Assembly (NCBI RefSeq): GCF_025464955.1
Contig: NZ_JAODNM010000124.1
Span: forward strand, 186,001-250,000
DNA: 64,000 bases
Source: Amycolatopsis sp.
GTDB taxonomy: Bacteria > Actinomycetota > Actinomycetes > Mycobacteriales > Pseudonocardiaceae
Reading direction: 5' to 3'
Within the stretch, counting starts at the first letter, position 1. Each line of letters starts with the position of its first letter. This document shows, in pieces, positions 42,688-51,746 of the stretch. Under the pieces are notes generated by a model. It was not told the origin of the DNA, ran no database searches, and saw nothing but the letters and a program-made list of their open reading frames with translations. A program made the translations under genes and the position numbers.

Positions 42688-44166
42688 CTAAGCATTGACC
42701 AGGAAGAGCCGCTGCCGACCGGTCCACGGCGAACTGATCAGCCAGACGGCCAGCGCGTTGGGCGGCGGTGTCCCGGCGGTCTCGCCCAGGATCAGGTCCG
42801 CGGTCATCGGCGCGACGGACTGGTCGAAGAACCTGAAGTTGGCGTCGATGAACGCCTTGCCGACGTCGCCGGCGCGGTCCTTGCTCGCCTCGATCTCCGG
42901 CTCGACGGTGCCACGATCGGAGAACTGGTCGACGATCGGGCAGCCGCAGTAGTACGCGAGCGCGCCGATCTCGCCGGCGCTGTGGACCGTCCGCCCAGCG
43001 GCGATGACGGCGACCTGCTTGCCGATCGCCTCGTACTGGGCCGAAGTCGCGTGGTTCGTCGTGATGGGCGGCGCACCTGGCACCAGGTACGCCCCGAGGG
43101 CAGCCGCGGCCGTGAGCACGAGTGCCGCGGTCGCGCCGACACGGTAATGCTCGCCCACCAGCGCGATGCCTGCCGACACGAAGATCGTCGCGCAGATGAT
43201 GCCCGGGCCGTAGTACCAGTGATAGGGCGGCACGGTCAGCCACCCGTAGGCCGCGTAGTGCAGGCCCCCGGCTGCGGCGAGAGCCGCAAATGGCGTCAGC
43301 CTGCGGGCGGCGTCCGACCCCCTTCGCAGCGCGACAAGCCACAGCACGCCACCCACACCGGCCAGGAGCACCGGCAGGAAGGACAGCACGGTCGCTTCGG
43401 GGAAGTGCCGCCAGTAGACGAGCGGACCGTTGGCAAAACTCCACGGTCCCCAGGATCGCTGCAACGTCTTGATGATCAGCGTGTCCGGCACCGCGGAGCC
43501 GAGCACGACCCAACTGAAGGTGAACCACGGCAGCGCCACGGCCAGCGCGGCGAACAACGACCGCCAGATGCCTTCCCAGAACGTGCGGCGGGCGAAGAAG
43601 ACGACCGCGGCCAGCAGCAGCAGGTCCAGCCGGATCATCGCGAGCAGGCCGACGGCGACCCCGAACGCGACCGGCCGCCGTTCGACCGAGAACACCAGCA
43701 ACCAGGCGACCCCGGCAGCGCCGAGCACGACTTCGAGGCCGACGGACGACAGCAGCAGCGGGTTGACCAGCAGCAGACCCGTCGCCAGCGGCGCGAACCA
43801 AGCCGGTAGGTCGGCGTGCTCCCCCAGCCGCCGCAACGCCAGGACGAACAGCACCTGGCAGACGACGAACAGGACTCCGGCGGCGAGGACGGTGTCACGC
43901 AGGACGACCGTCAGTGTTGCCAGTGCGAACACGTTGAGCGGCGAAGTCGCGGTGTTGGCCGTGCCCTGCTCGATGAGGCCCCAGTGCCCGTGGAACGCGA
44001 GGTTCTTCGCGTACGAGCAGGTGATGAACGCGTCATCGATCAACTGGCCTCTGACCAGCACAAACACCACAGTCGAGGCGACCGCGGCGGCCGCTGGGAC
44101 GCCCCACCGCCCGCCTGCGGACAGCAGGCGGGCGGTGGGCTGCGTTTCACCGGGTGCGCTGCGCAT
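42688..44166 (-). CDS. GT-C-like membrane glycosyltransferase
   Basis: 492-residue membrane protein with about 10 hydrophobic segments and an extracellular C-terminal domain. The first loop reads LIDDAFITCSYAKNLAFHGH, the DD-type acidic loop of GT-C polyprenyl-phosphosugar transferases (as in AftB, DDAYIT-like), followed by NTATSPLNVFALA. The proximity to ubiA and glf suggests an arabinan or other wall glycan transferase. Which linkage it forms cannot be told. The ATG at 44166 is the first in frame. Confidence 0.65.
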   Translation of the reverse strand: MRSAPGETQPTARLLSAGGRWGVPAAAAVASTVVFVLVRGQLIDDAFITCSYAKNLAFHGHWGLIEQGTANTATSPLNVFALATLTVVLRDTVLAAGVLFVVCQVLFVLALRRLGEHADLPAWFAPLATGLLLVNPLLLSSVGLEVVLGAAGVAWLLVFSVERRPVAFGVAVGLLAMIRLDLLLLAAVVFFARRTFWEGIWRSLFAALAVALPWFTFSWVVLGSAVPDTLIIKTLQRSWGPWSFANGPLVYWRHFPEATVLSFLPVLLAGVGGVLWLVALRRGSDAARRLTPFAALAAAGGLHYAAYGWLTVPPYHWYYGPGIICATIFVSAGIALVGEHYRVGATAALVLTAAAALGAYLVPGAPPITTNHATSAQYEAIGKQVAVIAAGRTVHSAGEIGALAYYCGCPIVDQFSDRGTVEPEIEASKDRAGDVGKAFIDANFRFFDQSVAPMTADLILGETAGTPPPNALAVWLISSPWTGRQRLFLVNA

Positions 44167-44221
44167 CGGAGAAAGCGTACACGCCCGTCGTTACTGTTCT
44201 GTTACCAAGCCGCCCGAGGAC

Positions 44222-44764
44222 TCAGGTGTTGTTGCCGGCCCCTGGGCCGTTGCCCTGGTTGCCGCCCTGGAACCCACCGGGGCCGTAGCCCTGCTGGCCG
44301 CCGGGGAAGCCGCCTTGCTCACCGCCGCGGAAGTTGTGGGTGCGGGAGTACGAGCCGCCGGGGCCGCCGCGGTGGCCGTCGGAGTGGCTGACGATCGCAC
44401 CGACGACTCCGCCGCCGATGGCCAGGCCCAGCACCCCGGCCGCGACGATCTGGGTGGCGCGGTGGCCGGCGAACGTGCGGAACGAACTGGGCTGCTTCGG
44501 CCCGGGAGGAGGCGCATACGGCGGCTGCTGCGCGTACGCCGGCTGTGGGCCGGGGGCAGCGGCCTGCGGCGCTTCGGCGGCCGACGCAGCCGTGGGCGCG
44601 GCGGCCGGCGGGGTCTGCGGGGCTTCGGAGCCGAGTGCGGCCTCTGGGGCTTCGGTGGCCGGCGGCGTCACGACCGTCGGCTGCTCACCGGCGTCAGGCC
44701 CGGGGGTCACCGGCAGCGTCGTCTCGGGCTCCGGGGTCTGCGCGTGGTCCTGCGGCTCGTTCAT
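44222..44764 (-). CDS. Single-pass protein with Pro/Ala-rich and Gly-rich flanks
   Basis: 180-residue protein of unknown function. Residues 1-100 are a cytoplasmic Pro/Ala/Glu-rich region ending PPYAPPPGPKQPSSF. One membrane helix follows (IVAAGVLGLAIGGGVVGAIV), then a Gly/Gln-rich external tail (GGEQGGFPGGQQGYGPGGFQ). The ATG at 44764 is chosen because sequence upstream in the frame overlaps the ubiA end and is arginine-rich noise. Such proteins are common in actinobacteria; no role is deduced. Confidence 0.68.
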   Translation of the reverse strand: MNEPQDHAQTPEPETTLPVTPGPDAGEQPTVVTPPATEAPEAALGSEAPQTPPAAAPTAASAAEAPQAAAPGPQPAYAQQPPYAPPPGPKQPSSFRTFAGHRATQIVAAGVLGLAIGGGVVGAIVSHSDGHRGGPGGSYSRTHNFRGGEQGGFPGGQQGYGPGGFQGGNQGNGPGAGNNT

Positions 44765-44894
44765 CTGGGAGCTCCTGGTGTCGCTGAGGGCCGGCGACTT
44801 GCCTGCCCTGCTGACTCCAGGATCGTCCCCGATCCTGTGCCCAACCTGAAGCGAACCTGTCGGTTTCTTGTACGACTTGTCCGAACTGCGCCTG

Positions 44895-45920
44895 TCAGTT
44901 GAAGTAGAACGAGAGGAACAGGGTGACGATCCAGGTCGCGCCGAGCACCTGCAGCACCCGGTCGCCCAGCGCGATCTCCTCGGGAGCGCCGGCGTTCCCG
45001 CTGTCCGCGTCGACCGCGTAGCGCAGCACGGCGACCACGAACGGCACCATCGAGACGACCGGCCACACCGAGTTGTGCGAGTCACCGCGCAGCTCGAACG
45101 CCCAGAGGCAGTACGACATGATCATGATCGCCGCCGACGTCGCCCACACGAACCGCAGGTAGCTCGACGAGTACTTCTTCAGCGAAGACCGGATCTTGGC
45201 GCCCGTCCGCTCGAACAGCATGACTTCGGCGTAGCGCTTGCCGGCCACCATGAACAGCGAGCCGAACGCCGTGACCAGCAGGAACCACTGCGAAAGGGCG
45301 ATCCCGGAGGCGACACCACCGGCGATCGAGCGCATCAGGAAGCCGGAGCTCACGATCGCCAGGTCCACCACCGGCTGGTGCTTGAGGCCAAAGCAGTAAC
45401 CGAGCTGCACGGCCTCGTAGACGCCGAGCACGATCGCCAGCTGCGGGTGCGCTAAGAACGAGACGCCGATCCCGACCGCGAGGAACGCCACAGCCGAGGC
45501 GTAGGCCACCGGCACCGGCACGATCCCGGCCGCGATGGGCCGGTTCCGCTTGGTCGGGTGGGCCTTGTCCGCCTCGACGTCGACGGCGTCATTGATCAGG
45601 TACACCGAAGAAGCGACGAGCGAGAACGCGATGAACGCGATCACGGCGTGCATCAGCAGGCTGCCGCGGTCGTCGGAAGTGGAGAACACGAAGAACGGCG
45701 CCGCGAAGACGAGGACGTTCTTCACCCACTGGCGCGGCCGAGCCGTTTTGAGGACGCCTCGCGCGATCCGGAGCGGGCTGTTCGGGCCGGCCGGCGTGGC
45801 TGACGGCTCGGCGCTCGCCATGTCCGGCTCGATCGGCTCGATCGCCTCGATCGCCTCGGATGACGCGACAGCTTCAGCCGCCGCGTCGTTTTCCGCGGTC
45901 TTGTTCGGTGAATCGCTCAC
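44895..45920 (-). CDS. ubiA: Decaprenyl-phosphate phosphoribosyltransferase (UbiA, Rv3806c-like)
   Basis: 341-residue UbiA-superfamily membrane enzyme that joins decaprenyl phosphate and PRPP, the first committed step to decaprenyl-phospho-arabinose. The first Asp motif is NDAVDVEADKAHPTKRNRP, with the second at YCFGLKHQPVVDLAIV; about nine membrane helices follow. The N-terminal ~50 residues are an acidic extension with an EAIEAIEPIEP repeat. GTG start at 45920 shares one base with the stop of the phosphatase gene. Together with dprE1/dprE2 it completes the arabinose-donor route. Confidence 0.94.
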   Translation of the reverse strand: MSDSPNKTAENDAAAEAVASSEAIEAIEPIEPDMASAEPSATPAGPNSPLRIARGVLKTARPRQWVKNVLVFAAPFFVFSTSDDRGSLLMHAVIAFIAFSLVASSVYLINDAVDVEADKAHPTKRNRPIAAGIVPVPVAYASAVAFLAVGIGVSFLAHPQLAIVLGVYEAVQLGYCFGLKHQPVVDLAIVSSGFLMRSIAGGVASGIALSQWFLLVTAFGSLFMVAGKRYAEVMLFERTGAKIRSSLKKYSSSYLRFVWATSAAIMIMSYCLWAFELRGDSHNSVWPVVSMVPFVVAVLRYAVDADSGNAGAPEEIALGDRVLQVLGATWIVTLFLSFYFN

Positions 45921-46441
45921 TAGCGGTTACCCCTAAGCCGGAATTTCTTACGGAGAACACCCCCGACCACACCGCCGAGGACAGCGCCCGCGAGCACATC
46001 GGTCGGGTAGTGCACGCCGAGCACGAGTCGCGAAGCCAGCATCGGCGGCACGAGGGCCGGGACCAGGTTACGCCCGGTCAAACCGGAGTAGAGCACCGCG
46101 GCCGCCGTGGTCGACGTCGCGTGGGACGACGGGAAGCTCAGCTTCGACGGCGTGTCGACGAGGACCCGGACGGTCGGATGGTCCGGGCGGGGCCGCCGGA
46201 CGACCCGCTTCACCGCGATCGACGCAGCGTGCGCGCCGACCACGCCGGTGGCCGCGACCAGCCATTCCTTACGCCTCGACTTGTCGACAGCGGCGCCGAG
46301 GAGACCGAGGGCGAACCAGCCCGCGCTGTGCTCGCCGAAGTGGGACAGCCCCCGTGCGGCCTTGACCGTGGTCGGGTTCGCGATGGCGCGCTGCACCGAG
46401 GCGAGGAGCGCGATCTCACCCTTCGGCTTGCCCTCAAGCAT
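45920..46441 (-). CDS. PAP2-family phosphatase (Rv3807c-like)
   Basis: 173-residue membrane phosphatase, expected to remove the 5-phosphate from decaprenyl-phosphoryl-5-phosphoribose. All three PAP2 motifs are present: KRVVRRPRP, PSSHATST and SRLVLGVHYPTD. The ATG at 46441 (MLEGKPKGEIALL) overlaps the glf stop by 8 bases and is preferred to the ATG at 46468. The order glf - PAP2 - ubiA corresponds to Rv3809c-Rv3807c-Rv3806c, but glfT2, which lies between glf and PAP2 in mycobacteria, is 12 kb away here. Confidence 0.9.
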   Translation of the reverse strand: MLEGKPKGEIALLASVQRAIANPTTVKAARGLSHFGEHSAGWFALGLLGAAVDKSRRKEWLVAATGVVGAHAASIAVKRVVRRPRPDHPTVRVLVDTPSKLSFPSSHATSTTAAAVLYSGLTGRNLVPALVPPMLASRLVLGVHYPTDVLAGAVLGGVVGGVLRKKFRLRGNR

Positions 46442-47657
46442 CGATCGAACCGTCCAGCGGCGCACCATCGGTGAGGTGCGGGGCGATCTTGTTGTCGAAC
46501 GCGGACAGCGCCGAACCGATCGCCATGTGCATGTCGAGGTACTTGTAGGTGCCGAGGCGCCCGCCGAAGAGGACGTTGCGCTCGGCGGCTTCGGTCTTGG
46601 CCAGCTCGCGGTAGCGGGTCAGCTTGTCGCGGTCGTCCGTGGCGTTGAGCGGGTAGTACGGCTCGTCGTCTTCCTTCGCGAACCGCGAGTACTCACGGAC
46701 GATGACCGTCTTGTCCTTCGGGTAGTCGCGCTCGGGGTGGAAGTGCCGGAACTCGTGGATCCGGGTGTACGGGACGTCTTCGTCGTTGTAGTTCATCACC
46801 GGGGTGCCCTGGAAATCACCGGTCGCGACAACCTCCTGCTCGAAGTCGAGCGTGCGCCAGCCCAGCCGGCCCTCGGAGTAGTCGAAGTAGCGGTCCAGCG
46901 GGCCGGTGTACACCGTCGGTGTGCCGGCCGGGATGTGCGCGCGGACGTCGAAGTAGTCGACGTCGAGCCGGACGTCGATGTTCGCGTGGTCGGCCATCTT
47001 CTCCAGCCACGCGGTGTAACCGTCGACGGGCAGGCCCTCGTAGGTGTCGTTGAAGTAGCGGTTCTCGAAGTTGTAGCGGACCGGGAGGCGGCTGATGACG
47101 GCCGCCGCGAGCTCCTTCGGGTCGGTCTGCCACTGCTTCGCGGTGTAACCGCGGACGAACGCCTCGTACAGGGGCCGCCCGATCAGCGAGATCCCCTTCT
47201 CCTCGAGGTTCTGCGCGTGCTCGGTGTCGATCTCGGCGGACTGCTCGGCGATCAGCGCCCGCGCCTCGTCCGGGGTGTAGGACTTGCCGAAGAACTGGTT
47301 GATCAGCGCCAGGTTCATCGGGAACGAGTAGACCTGGTCGGCCACCTTCGCGAAGACGCGGTGCTGGTAGCCGGTGAAGGCGGTGAACTGGTTGACGTAC
47401 TCCCACACGCGCTTGTTCGAGGTGTGGAACAGGTGCGCGCCGTAGCGGTGCACCTCGATACCGGTCTCCGGTTCGGCCTCCGAATAGGCGTTGCCGCCGA
47501 GGTGGCTGCGGCGCTCGAGGACGAGAACCTTCTTGTCGAGCTGCGTCGCAGCCCTCTCGGCAATGGTCAAACCGAAGAAACCGGACCCGACCACGACGAG
47601 GTCGTAACCGGCGAAATCGTCTTCAGTAATCTTGGCTTGGTTCGAGTGCGCGCTCAC
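46434..47657 (-). CDS. glf: Glf: UDP-galactopyranose mutase
   Basis: Flavoenzyme converting UDP-galactopyranose to UDP-galactofuranose for GlfT1/GlfT2. The FAD motif is DLVVVGSGFFGLTIAERAA with VLVLERRSHLGGNAYSE. Substrate-binding residues occur in HRYGAHLFHTSN, RGYTAKQW and YTGPLDRYFDY, and the end carries GRLGTYKYLDMHMAIGSAL. 407 residues is normal. GTG start at 47657. It opens the glf-PAP2-ubiA operon. Confidence 0.96.
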   Translation of the reverse strand: MSAHSNQAKITEDDFAGYDLVVVGSGFFGLTIAERAATQLDKKVLVLERRSHLGGNAYSEAEPETGIEVHRYGAHLFHTSNKRVWEYVNQFTAFTGYQHRVFAKVADQVYSFPMNLALINQFFGKSYTPDEARALIAEQSAEIDTEHAQNLEEKGISLIGRPLYEAFVRGYTAKQWQTDPKELAAAVISRLPVRYNFENRYFNDTYEGLPVDGYTAWLEKMADHANIDVRLDVDYFDVRAHIPAGTPTVYTGPLDRYFDYSEGRLGWRTLDFEQEVVATGDFQGTPVMNYNDEDVPYTRIHEFRHFHPERDYPKDKTVIVREYSRFAKEDDEPYYPLNATDDRDKLTRYRELAKTEAAERNVLFGGRLGTYKYLDMHMAIGSALSAFDNKIAPHLTDGAPLDGSIDA

Positions 47658-47760
47658 GGGCGATTAGGGTACGCAAGTCCCCGGGGCGCACCGCACCGAC
47701 CATGACATTGCAACCGACAGTCACGAACGTCGGCCATCGCCGGACGACCCTGAGGAAGCA
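47658..47760. promoter_or_regulatory. Divergent promoter region of glf and a GT-C-like gene
   Basis: 103 bases between two divergently read glycan genes. The arrangement requires a promoter on each strand; no clear consensus boxes were read. Confidence 0.4.
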
Positions 47761-49746
47761 GTGCCCCCACCGGACACGTCCTGGACCTACTTCGGCGCGG
47801 TCGCGCTCTACCTCGGAGTACTTGCGGTCCCCGGCGGGCTGATCGGCGTCGCCGCCGGGCTCCGCGGCTGGGCGCTCGCCGGCCTCGCCCCCCTGCTCAC
47901 CTACGCCGCGCTCGGGCTCGCCGGGCCGTGGCTCTCGGTGATCGGGCTGAAGTACAACGTCGGCACGGCCGCAGCGTGCACGCTGCTGCTCGCGGCCGCG
48001 GCTTACGGACTTCGACGGCTGGGCCTGCGCCGCAGCTGGTCTGCGGCCGAACCCGACCGGCCGCCGGTGGACTGGAGCCGCGGCGCCCACCTCGTCGTCC
48101 TCGGATTCGTGCTGGTCGCGACGGCCCTGTCGGTGATCGTGTTCCTGCGCGGCTCCGCCGGGACCGGGGCCATCTTCCAGCGCTGGGACACGGTGTTCCA
48201 CGCCAACGGCATCCGCTACATCGCCGACACCGGCGACGGCGGCCTGTTCGGGATGAGCACGGTCAACTGGTACCAGCCGGGCGCCGCGCAGTTCTATCCG
48301 AACGCGTACCACCTGGTCGGCGCATTGGTGTACTCGCTTTCGGGCGCCACCATCCCGACCGTGCTCAACGCCATCACGGTGCCGATCGCCGGCATCTTCG
48401 CGCTGTCGATGGTCACCCTGGTCCGCCAGTTCGGCGGCCGCGCGGTGCTTGCCGGCAGCGCCGCGCTGGTGGCGGGCGCCGCGACGACCGGCGCCTACGA
48501 GTCCGTTTCGAGCGGCCTGCTGCCCTACGCGCTGTGCATCGTGCTGACGCCGTTGTCCGCTGTCGCCGTCCAGCGCTTCCTGGCGCGTCCGGCCCCGGAC
48601 AGCGGCATGGTGCTCGCGCTGGCGGCCGTGGGGCTGCTGGCGGTGCACTCGAGCGCGCTGTTCGGCGGCATCCTGTTCTCTCTCCCGCTCCTCGTCCAGC
48701 GTTGGCTGACGCGCGAAGGCAAGGTCGGCCGTGACCTGCTCCGGCTGCTCCCGGTGATGGTGGGGGCCGTCGTGGTCGCCGCGCCGCACGTTCTGGGCGC
48801 GATAGGCGTGACGTCGAGCGGCTACCCGTACACGGCCTGGGCGTCGGGTATCGAGGTGTCCGAAGCGCTGGACGAGCTCCGGCAGTTCCGGCAGATCCTC
48901 CCGACGGCTCAGCCGTGGCTTTCGGTGCTGATGGTGCTGGGGCTGCTGAGTGTGTGGACGTTGCGCCGGCTGCGGTGGATCGGGCTGTCCGCGGTGCTGC
49001 TTTCGGCGATGTTCGTGCTGGTCGCCTGCTTCGGCGGGCTGTCGTGGGTGATTTCGTTCTCCCGGCCATGGTGGAACGACCGGTACCGGCTGATGGCGCT
49101 GGCGGCGATCCCGCTCTGCCTGCTGGCCGCGCACGGACTGGCCGAGCTGCAACGCTGGATCGCGAAGGGCTTCTCGTACTGGGGCTGGCTGCGGTCGAGG
49201 CCTCGGCTGGCAATGCGGCTCGGGGTGTCGGGCGCGGTGGTCGTACTGGCGGTCGGCGGCGTGCTCACCAACGGGTTCTACGCGGCCGCGAACGCGACAG
49301 CCGTCGGCTACGCGTTCAACAACGGCGAGCCGGAGGACGTGGGCCAGCCGCCGGTCAGCGTGGACGAGCTGACCGCGATGTACGTCCTGCAGAAGATGGG
49401 CGTGGGGCCGAACGAGAAGGTCCTCAACGACCGCATCGACGGCACCGCGTGGCTTTACGCCATCACCGGCATCCGCCCGGTCGCCGGGCACTACGACGCG
49501 GGTGTCCCGCCCAAGGACGCCGCGTACCTCGCGCTCCACTTCCGCGACTACGACACCGACCCCGAGGTGCGCGCCGCGGTGAAGCGGCTCGACATCCACC
49601 ACGTCCTGCTCGGCTGGGGCGCGATCCAGCCCGGCCTGATGCGCGCGCCCGGCATCAGCAACCTCGACGGACTCGACTTCCTCCGCCGCGACTACGTGAA
49701 CCCGCACGCGGTCATCTACACGCTCGTGAGTGTTCCGGCCGCTTAG
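47761..49746 (+). CDS. Large GT-C-like membrane protein
   Basis: 661-residue polytopic membrane protein with about 12 helices in the first 480 residues, followed by an extracellular domain. A large first loop reads IFQRWDTVFHANGIRYIADT, placing a WD acidic pair as GT-C transferases do, then STVNWYQPGAAQFYPNAYHL. It resembles the protein at 23095 in overall plan, so the two may be paralogues. The last codons and stop lie inside the family A palindrome at 49723. Donor and acceptor unknown; divergent from glf. Confidence 0.65.
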   Translation: MPPPDTSWTYFGAVALYLGVLAVPGGLIGVAAGLRGWALAGLAPLLTYAALGLAGPWLSVIGLKYNVGTAAACTLLLAAAAYGLRRLGLRRSWSAAEPDRPPVDWSRGAHLVVLGFVLVATALSVIVFLRGSAGTGAIFQRWDTVFHANGIRYIADTGDGGLFGMSTVNWYQPGAAQFYPNAYHLVGALVYSLSGATIPTVLNAITVPIAGIFALSMVTLVRQFGGRAVLAGSAALVAGAATTGAYESVSSGLLPYALCIVLTPLSAVAVQRFLARPAPDSGMVLALAAVGLLAVHSSALFGGILFSLPLLVQRWLTREGKVGRDLLRLLPVMVGAVVVAAPHVLGAIGVTSSGYPYTAWASGIEVSEALDELRQFRQILPTAQPWLSVLMVLGLLSVWTLRRLRWIGLSAVLLSAMFVLVACFGGLSWVISFSRPWWNDRYRLMALAAIPLCLLAAHGLAELQRWIAKGFSYWGWLRSRPRLAMRLGVSGAVVVLAVGGVLTNGFYAAANATAVGYAFNNGEPEDVGQPPVSVDELTAMYVLQKMGVGPNEKVLNDRIDGTAWLYAITGIRPVAGHYDAGVPPKDAAYLALHFRDYDTDPEVRAAVKRLDIHHVLLGWGAIQPGLMRAPGISNLDGLDFLRRDYVNPHAVIYTLVSVPAA

Positions 49747-49779
49747 AACCTGCCTAGAACCGGCCGGAACACTCACGAG
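49723..49779. repeat. Dispersed palindrome, family A copy 3 (short form)
   Basis: Perfect 19-bp stem (49723-49741 with 49761-49779), sharing the arm CTCGTGAGTGTTCCGG with the other family A copies but with a 19-base centre (TAGAACC repeated) in place of the 40-base core. The GT-C gene ends inside its left arm, so the repeat encodes that protein's last residues. Confidence 0.85.
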
Positions 49780-49797
49780 ACCTGCGCCGGACAAAGC

Positions 49798-49846
49798 AGT
49801 AGCCCCCGTGGCCGCGGCTGCCCCGTCCGCGTCCACGGGGGCTACT
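49798..49846. terminator. Terminator hairpin
   Basis: Perfect 14-bp stem, 49798-49811 with 49833-49846, and a 21-base GC-rich loop, in the 225-base interval between convergent genes. Together with the family A palindrome it gives this boundary two consecutive terminators. No T-run. The bases 49847-49971 hold nothing else recognisable. Confidence 0.75.
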
Positions 49847-49971
49847 CATCCCCCATTCACCCCCGGGGTGAATCCGGTGCGGGCCGAAACCCGCTCCCCT
49901 CATCACAGTCGACGCCTGGAGCGGGTAATCGGTTTCCTGAACCGGCGACTATCACCCGTTCGTACTAACAG

Positions 49972-50862
49972 TCAGGGAGTTTCTTGAAGTTTCGGAAGCA
50001 AGTCGCCAGCTACCACTTCGAGGACGGTCTCCCGGCCTTCGTACGGGCTGCCAGAGCGCGGCCAGTGAGTCACGATGTCGGTGAAGCCGAGTTCCCCGGC
50101 ACGGCCGGCGGCGTCGGCGAAGGCCTCGACGCTGCTCAGTGAGAACACCGGCGACGCGTCGATGTTGACGTAGCGGTTGATCGTCGACGGGTCGCGGCCC
50201 ACCTCCGCCAGGGTTTCCTCGAACCGCTTGGCCAGCCCGGCGACGCCGTTCCACCACTCGTCGACGGTTTTGTTCTTCAGCCCGGTGGTGGACCAACCGG
50301 TGCCGTACCGCGCGGCCAGGCGCAGGGTGCGCGGACCGTTCGCGGCGATCACGAACGGGAGCCGCGGCCGCTGTACCGGGCCTGGGACGTTCCTGGCGCC
50401 GACGGCCGCGTAATAGGCGCCCTTGTGGTCGTACTTGTCCGTGGTGAGCAGCCCGTCGAGCGCTTCGACGAACTCGAAGAACCGGTCGGCGCGCTCCTTG
50501 GCTGTCAACTCGGGCTCGCCGAGGACCTGGCCGTCGTAGCTGCTCGCGTCGACCCCGGCACCGACGCCGAGAATGAACCGCCCGTCGGACATGTCGTCGA
50601 GTGTGATCAGTTCGCGCGCGAACGGGACGGGGTGGCGGAACACCGGTGACGCGACGAACGTGCCCAGCCGGATCCGCGAGGTCACCATGGCGGCCGCGGT
50701 CAGCGTCGGCACGGCGCTGAACCACGGCCCGTCGACCAGGGTTCTCCACCCGAGATGGTCATACGTCCAGGCGTGGTCGAAGCCGTATTCCTCGGCCGCG
50801 CGCCACTTGGGCTCGGCGGCCCACCACCGGTCTTCGGGAAGGATCACAATGCCTACTCGCAC
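49972..50862 (-). CDS. LLM-class (F420-type) oxidoreductase
   Basis: 296-residue luciferase-like monooxygenase-fold protein, probably F420-dependent as is usual in actinobacteria. Features: VGIVILPEDRWWAAEPKWRA, ATYDHLGWRTL-type strand (AWTYDHLGWRTLVDGPWFSA), LGTFVASPVFRHPV, GRFILGVGAG and VIAANGPRTLRLAARYGTGW. The GTG at 50862 (VRVGIVIL) is chosen; an open frame continues 31 codons upstream across the promoter. Substrate unknown. Confidence 0.85.
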   Translation of the reverse strand: MRVGIVILPEDRWWAAEPKWRAAEEYGFDHAWTYDHLGWRTLVDGPWFSAVPTLTAAAMVTSRIRLGTFVASPVFRHPVPFARELITLDDMSDGRFILGVGAGVDASSYDGQVLGEPELTAKERADRFFEFVEALDGLLTTDKYDHKGAYYAAVGARNVPGPVQRPRLPFVIAANGPRTLRLAARYGTGWSTTGLKNKTVDEWWNGVAGLAKRFEETLAEVGRDPSTINRYVNIDASPVFSLSSVEAFADAAGRAGELGFTDIVTHWPRSGSPYEGRETVLEVVAGDLLPKLQETP

Positions 50863-50921
50863 GGCGGCACACGCTAGCGGTCGCCACCGACACTTCTGCC
50901 GACGGGGACCGTTCAGGAACA

Positions 50922-51746
50922 ATGGGATCCGTGGACAAACCCCAGCTGATCGCATCGGACGTTGACGGCACCCTGCTCGGCCCGTTGGAGCTGCTGACCG
51001 AACGGACCGTCGCGGTGATCCGCCGGGCCACCGCCGCCGACGTGCCGTTCGTGCTGGTCAGCGGCCGTCCGCCGCGCTGGATCCCGAGGGTGGCCGAGGC
51101 CGCGGGCCTGACCGGCTACGCGGTTTGCGCCAACGGCGCGATCCTGTACGACGTCGGCGCGGACGAGATCGTCGAGGTGCACGGGCTGCTCGACCCGATG
51201 CAGCTGCACGACGTCGCCACCGCGCTCGACACGGCGTTGCCGGGCGCCAAACTGGCCGTCGAGCGCATCGGCAAGCGCGCTGTCGACCCGGACGTGAAGA
51301 ACTACGAGTACGAGCACGGCTACCGCAACCCGTGGGGCGACGGCGAAGGCGAGACCGCCAGCCGCGCCGAAGTCCTCGGCTACCCGGCGGTGAAACTGCT
51401 GGTCAGGCACGCGGGAATGACCTCGGACGAGATGGCGACCGCGGCCAGGACAATCCTTGACGGCACGGTCGACATCACCTTCTCGTCCAACAGCGGCCTG
51501 ATCGAAGTCGCCGCGCACGGGGTGACCAAAGCCACCGGGCTGGCCGAGGTCGCCGACCGGCTCGGGGTCGGGCCGGACCGGATCATCGCGTTCGGCGACA
51601 TGCCCAACGACCTCGAGATGCTGCGCTGGGCGGGCCACGGGGTCGCCATGGCCAACGCCCACCCTGCCGTGCTCGCCGCGGCCGACGAGGTCACCGGCCC
51701 CAACTCGGAGGACGGCGTCGCGCAAGTCCTGGAACGCTGGTTCTGA
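50922..51746 (+). CDS. HAD-superfamily hydrolase, Cof type (Rv3813c-like)
   Basis: 274-residue Cof-type phosphatase. Motif I is ASDVDGTLLGP, motif II is LVSGRPPRW, the lysine is in GVTKATGL, and motif IV is FGDMPNDLEML with AMANAHPAV following. A C2-type cap lies between. The substrate is likely a sugar or nucleotide phosphate. Together with the following acyltransferase it keeps the order of Rv3813c-Rv3816c beyond the galactan genes. Confidence 0.9.
   Translation: MGSVDKPQLIASDVDGTLLGPLELLTERTVAVIRRATAADVPFVLVSGRPPRWIPRVAEAAGLTGYAVCANGAILYDVGADEIVEVHGLLDPMQLHDVATALDTALPGAKLAVERIGKRAVDPDVKNYEYEHGYRNPWGDGEGETASRAEVLGYPAVKLLVRHAGMTSDEMATAARTILDGTVDITFSSNSGLIEVAAHGVTKATGLAEVADRLGVGPDRIIAFGDMPNDLEMLRWAGHGVAMANAHPAVLAAADEVTGPNSEDGVAQVLERWF

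Noticed and set aside
47623..49836. 737-codon minus-strand open frame opposite the membrane protein at 47761
   Set aside because: Low-complexity Arg/Gln/His translation typical of antisense frames in high-GC DNA.
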